Origin: Candidatus Woesearchaeota archaeon
Lineage (GTDB): Archaea > Nanobdellota > Nanobdellia > Woesearchaeales > JAGVYJ01
DNA: 17,740 bases
Assembly: GCA_018303315.1 (NCBI GenBank)
Contig: JAGVYJ010000035.1
Coordinates: forward strand, 1 to 17,740
Direction of reading: 5' to 3'
Shown here: positions 14,941 to 17,740 of the stretch, piece after piece
Numbering within the stretch: position 1 is the stretch's first letter
How the letters are laid out: each line of letters begins with the position of its first letter
Position numbers and translations under genes: made by a program
Notes under the pieces: generated by a model
The model's database searches: none
Seen by the model: only the letters and a program-made list of their open reading frames with translations
Told to the model about the DNA's origin: nothing

Positions 14941-14948
14941 ATTTAAAG
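14941..14948 (-). promoter_or_regulatory. TATA-like box for nre
   Basis: CTTTAAAT on the minus strand ends 24 bases before ATG 14917 and overlaps the last codons of argF. It fits a leaderless promoter independent of the arg genes. Confidence 0.45.
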
Positions 14949-15875
14949 CTTACTGTTCAAAACAAGAAGCAAAGCCTTCTGCATGTGCAGTCTGTTCTCT
15001 GCCTGGTCATAGACGATGCTGTGCGGCCCGTCAATTACATCAGCTGTCTGCTCCTCGCCACGTTTAGCCGGCAGGCAGTTCATGAATACTGCGTCAGGTT
15101 TTGCGTACCCCATAAGCTCGCTGGTTACCTGAAACGGCTTAAGAAGCTTGAATCGCTGCATTTTCTGCTCTGGAGAAATGTGATAGCTCATCCATGAGTC
15201 GGCATACACCACATCTGCATCCCTCACAGCTTTTACTGCGTCATTGACAATCTCAATATTGCTTCCGGCGATTTTTGCCTTCTTTTTGGCCAGGTTTACA
15301 ACTTCATTCAACGGTGACAGCTCACCAGGACAGCCTACGCTTATGTCCATGCCGATTGCACTGCAGCCTAGAAGCAATGAATGTGTGATATTGTTATTCC
15401 CATCGCCCACAAATGCGAGTTTGAGATTGGGAAAGCTTTTCTTTTTTTCCTTCAGGGTAAGCAAGTCGGACAGTATTTGGCAGGGATGATATTTATTGGT
15501 CAAGGCATTGATAACAGGAACAGTTGCAAATTTTGCCAATTCCTCGATGTCTTCATGGTCAAACATCCTTGCCATGATGATGTCGCAGTATCTGCTTGAA
15601 ACTATAGCGGAATCTTTCAGCGATTCCTTGCTCTTAACAGGCGAGGTTATTAAATCCAGATAGATTGCATGCCCCCCAAGCTGTGTCATGGCAACCTCGA
15701 AAGACACTCTTGTTCTTAAGGAGGGTTTTTCAAACATCATCAACAGTGTTTTTCCTTTAAGTGATTCAGAATAGTTGCCCGGATTCCTCTTTACTTTCAT
15801 TGCTTTATCCAATAAAGCGAAAATGTCCTCCTTGCCCCAGGATTCCAAAGACACAATGTGATTTGCCTTATCCAT
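14943..15875 (-). CDS. argF: Ornithine carbamoyltransferase-like enzyme with altered ornithine loop
   Basis: This enzyme makes citrulline from ornithine and carbamoyl phosphate. The 310-residue product has the carbamoyl phosphate motif FEKPSLRTRVSFE (residues 48-60, S-x-R-T-R), HPCQ (130-133) and an Asn-rich VGDGNNNITHS (156-166). The loop that normally reads D-x-x-x-S-M-G is DSWMSYH here (SYH at 230-232), and the usual HCLPA is NCLPA (266-270). Those positions contact the amino-acid substrate, so the preferred acceptor could differ, although flanking argH and argG support ornithine. The start overlaps the argH end by 8 bases. No promoter is seen, so it is probably cotranscribed from argG. 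Base composition is lower in GC than the neighbouring core genes. Confidence 0.88.
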   Translation of the reverse strand: MDKANHIVSLESWGKEDIFALLDKAMKVKRNPGNYSESLKGKTLLMMFEKPSLRTRVSFEVAMTQLGGHAIYLDLITSPVKSKESLKDSAIVSSRYCDIIMARMFDHEDIEELAKFATVPVINALTNKYHPCQILSDLLTLKEKKKSFPNLKLAFVGDGNNNITHSLLLGCSAIGMDISVGCPGELSPLNEVVNLAKKKAKIAGSNIEIVNDAVKAVRDADVVYADSWMSYHISPEQKMQRFKLLKPFQVTSELMGYAKPDAVFMNCLPAKRGEEQTADVIDGPHSIVYDQAENRLHMQKALLLVLNSKL

Positions 15876-17208
15876 GCCAATCCATAAGATTCATTTTTAC
15901 GCTATTCCACGATGACTCTTCAGAGTTTATTAGCTGCTCAAACTTGTGCACTTTTTCTTTGTCAAGGTTAAGGTTGCCTGGCATACCTATACCACTCCTG
16001 CTCTTAATTGCTTTCACTGTATCAATTTTCGTTACCGGCTTTCCTGTAACCTGTTGATAAGCCTCCCGGAATGGCATGCCTCCCTTTACAAGTTTCAGAG
16101 CAGCATCTGTCATGAACAATTCTGGAGTGCAAGCCGCAACAAGCTTGTCCTTGTTCACCTGAAGACATTTTATCACTTCTGTGAGTATAGCAACAGATTC
16201 AATTGTCGTATCAAAGGACTCGAAAAATGCTAGCTTAATGAGCTGGAAGTCACGATTGTATCCGGAGGGCAATGAACCTGTTATCATCCTGAGCTCAATA
16301 CCCTTTGCTGCAACTAAATTTGACTTTGCTCTTAAGAGTTCTAGAACATCGTAGTTGTATTTTTGAGGCATAATGCTGCTTCCTGTAAGGAATGTTTTTG
16401 GCAGAGAAAAGTATTGAAACTCCTGCATTGTAAACAATAATAGGTCAGTGGCTAGCTTGTTAATTGTGCTCATTACATATGAAAGGGCATCCAAGACCAT
16501 TACCTCGGTCTTGCCACGGCTGTTCTGGACATACAGAACATTATTCTGCACAGATTTGAAGCCCAGTAAATCAGCTGTGAATTTTCTGTCAGTATCTAGA
16601 ATGCTGCCAAAACCTGCTGCAGAACCTAAAGGAGACTGATTGTTAATGTTGTAAGCTGTTTTAAGTGCTTCAAAATCATCTTCTAAGGATTCAGCAAAGC
16701 TTGCTCCCCATAGGCCAACTGAAGATGGCATTGCCTTTTGCATATGAGTGTAGCCAGGCATCGGCACGTCCTTATTTTTTTCAGCAAATTTTTGGAGTGA
16801 CTTTACTAACTCAGTAACAAGGCTCATTACATGTAGCAGTTCTGCCTTTGTGTATAGGCGCAGGGCTGTTAACACCTGGTCATTTCTTGAGCGTCCGGCA
16901 TGAATTTTCTTTCCTGCTTCGCCAGTTTCTTTTATCAGATGGTTTTCAATCGCTGTATGGCAATCTTCGTCTTCCTGTAGTATCTTAAACTTACCCTCCT
17001 CAGAAAGTTTGATAATGCTTTTCAGAGACTCTACCAGCTTTTTCTCTTCTTCGCCAGATAGCACTTTAATTTTAGCAAGCATTTTTGCCTGGGCAATACT
17101 TCCAAAGCAGTCATAAACCACAAGTTTCTGGTCTAGTAAGTAATCATTCCCAACTGTGAATGCCTCTACTGCTTTATCTAGATTGTAGTCTTTTTTCCAG
17201 AGTTTCAT
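15868..17208 (-). CDS. argH: Argininosuccinate lyase
   Basis: This enzyme cleaves argininosuccinate to arginine and fumarate. The 446-residue product is of normal length for the fumarase/aspartase superfamily enzyme. It has AGRSRNDQVLTALRLY, the catalytic THMQKAMPSS region and the flexible signature loop GSSIMPQKYNYDVLEL. The usual loop reads QKKNPD; here it is QKYNYD, but the catalytic serine and first lysine are kept. The ATG overlaps the argG stop by 4 bases and the 3' end overlaps argF by 8, so the three are a tight operon. Codons such as CGC, AGA, TTA and CTA appear more often than in the AGG-rich core genes. Confidence 0.94.
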   Translation of the reverse strand: MKLWKKDYNLDKAVEAFTVGNDYLLDQKLVVYDCFGSIAQAKMLAKIKVLSGEEEKKLVESLKSIIKLSEEGKFKILQEDEDCHTAIENHLIKETGEAGKKIHAGRSRNDQVLTALRLYTKAELLHVMSLVTELVKSLQKFAEKNKDVPMPGYTHMQKAMPSSVGLWGASFAESLEDDFEALKTAYNINNQSPLGSAAGFGSILDTDRKFTADLLGFKSVQNNVLYVQNSRGKTEVMVLDALSYVMSTINKLATDLLLFTMQEFQYFSLPKTFLTGSSIMPQKYNYDVLELLRAKSNLVAAKGIELRMITGSLPSGYNRDFQLIKLAFFESFDTTIESVAILTEVIKCLQVNKDKLVAACTPELFMTDAALKLVKGGMPFREAYQQVTGKPVTKIDTVKAIKSRSGIGMPGNLNLDKEKVHKFEQLINSEESSWNSVKMNLMDWHG

Positions 17209-17740
17209 TTTTTTGCCAGACGCAACCTCAATGCATTTAACTTTATGAATCCCTTGGCATCAATAGGGTCATAATCGATTTTCTCACTGCCTCCTTTCTT
17301 TTCCATGCTGACAACATCCACATCATATAAGGACATTGGTGAGTCACGTGCTGTTACAATTACATTACCTTTGTATAAAGTAAGATGGACGTTCCCTATC
17401 ACATTCTTCTGGCTATGCTCAATACCAGCCATCAAGAAGTCCATCTCTGGGCTGAACCAGAAGCCATTATATATCAGCTGTGCAATTTTTGGCATAAAGC
17501 TGTCTTTGAGCTGAATGACTTCTTTGTCCAGAGTTAGGCCTTCTAAGTCTGCATGAGCTTTCCAGAGTATTGTAGCGCCAGGGGTAGCATATACCCCTCT
17601 GCTCTTCATTCCAATGAAACGGCTTTCCACTATGTCAATTATCCCTATTCCATTTTCCCTGCCAAGTTTGTTCAGATACTTGAACAGTTCCAGAGAGCCT
17701 GTTATAGATTCGCCAGTGTCAGAGTTTGTAACCTTTACAG
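17205..17740 (-). CDS. argG: Argininosuccinate synthase, C-terminal part (5' end outside window)
   Basis: This enzyme joins citrulline and aspartate using ATP to form argininosuccinate. About 177 residues are visible, from the window edge to the stop at 17205. They contain GIGIIDIVESRFIGMKSRGVYATPGA, the typical C-terminal core of ArgG, then GFWFSPEMDFLMAGIEHSQ and the conserved VHLTLYKGNV segment. The frame is open through 17738, so the gene clearly begins beyond the window. An in-frame GTG at 17630 is internal and not a start. The last 4 bases overlap the argH start. Confidence 0.95.
   Translation of the reverse strand, partial: VKVTNSDTGESITGSLELFKYLNKLGRENGIGIIDIVESRFIGMKSRGVYATPGATILWKAHADLEGLTLDKEVIQLKDSFMPKIAQLIYNGFWFSPEMDFLMAGIEHSQKNVIGNVHLTLYKGNVIVTARDSPMSLYDVDVVSMEKKGGSEKIDYDPIDAKGFIKLNALRLRLAKK

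Noticed and set aside
1..17740. CRISPR array, insertion sequence or prophage
   Set aside because: No regularly spaced repeats, transposase, integrase or phage structural genes were seen.

Overview
The window looks like a stretch of an archaeal chromosome. It carries archaeal-type DnaG primase, archease with RtcB RNA ligase, an XPD/Rad3-type helicase, an Nre-family repair protein, a DacZ-type diadenylate cyclase, and archaeal/eukaryal-type glycyl- and alanyl-tRNA synthetases. Many starts have a TATA-like octamer ending about 22-26 bases before the start codon, which suggests leaderless transcripts. The compact synthetases and a SurA-like archaeal protein hint at a DPANN lineage (Woesearchaeota-like). 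That lineage call is inference, not something the sequence proves.

Layout. 1-1979 (minus): rtcB (3' end cut by the window edge), archease, and a small acidic protein of unknown function. 2078-2806 (plus): a membrane-anchored SurA-N-like protein, convergent with dnaG (2803-4056, minus). 4057-4553: about 500 noncoding bases with several strong stems. 4554-7321 (plus): a protein of unknown function, an XPD-like helicase broken by an apparent +1 frameshift, and a small winged-helix-like protein. 7322-7541: noncoding, with two strong hairpins. 7542-13596 (plus): diadenylate cyclase, a four-CBS protein, glyS and alaS. 13679-17740 (minus): nre, argF, argH and argG (5' end cut by the window edge).

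How the genes relate. RtcB and archease form the 3'-5' RNA ligation system used in tRNA splicing and repair. DacZ makes c-di-AMP, and the adjacent CBS protein is a plausible nucleotide sensor. glyS and alaS are 3 bases apart. argG, argH and argF overlap and together convert ornithine to arginine. This arg block is visibly more AT-rich than its neighbours and may have been acquired by transfer.

The least explained parts are the structured noncoding block before dnaG, a 14-base sequence with a palindromic core shared by two promoter regions (4482 and 6830), the 17-bp inverted repeat at 7321-7389, and the hairpin abutting the dacZ start.
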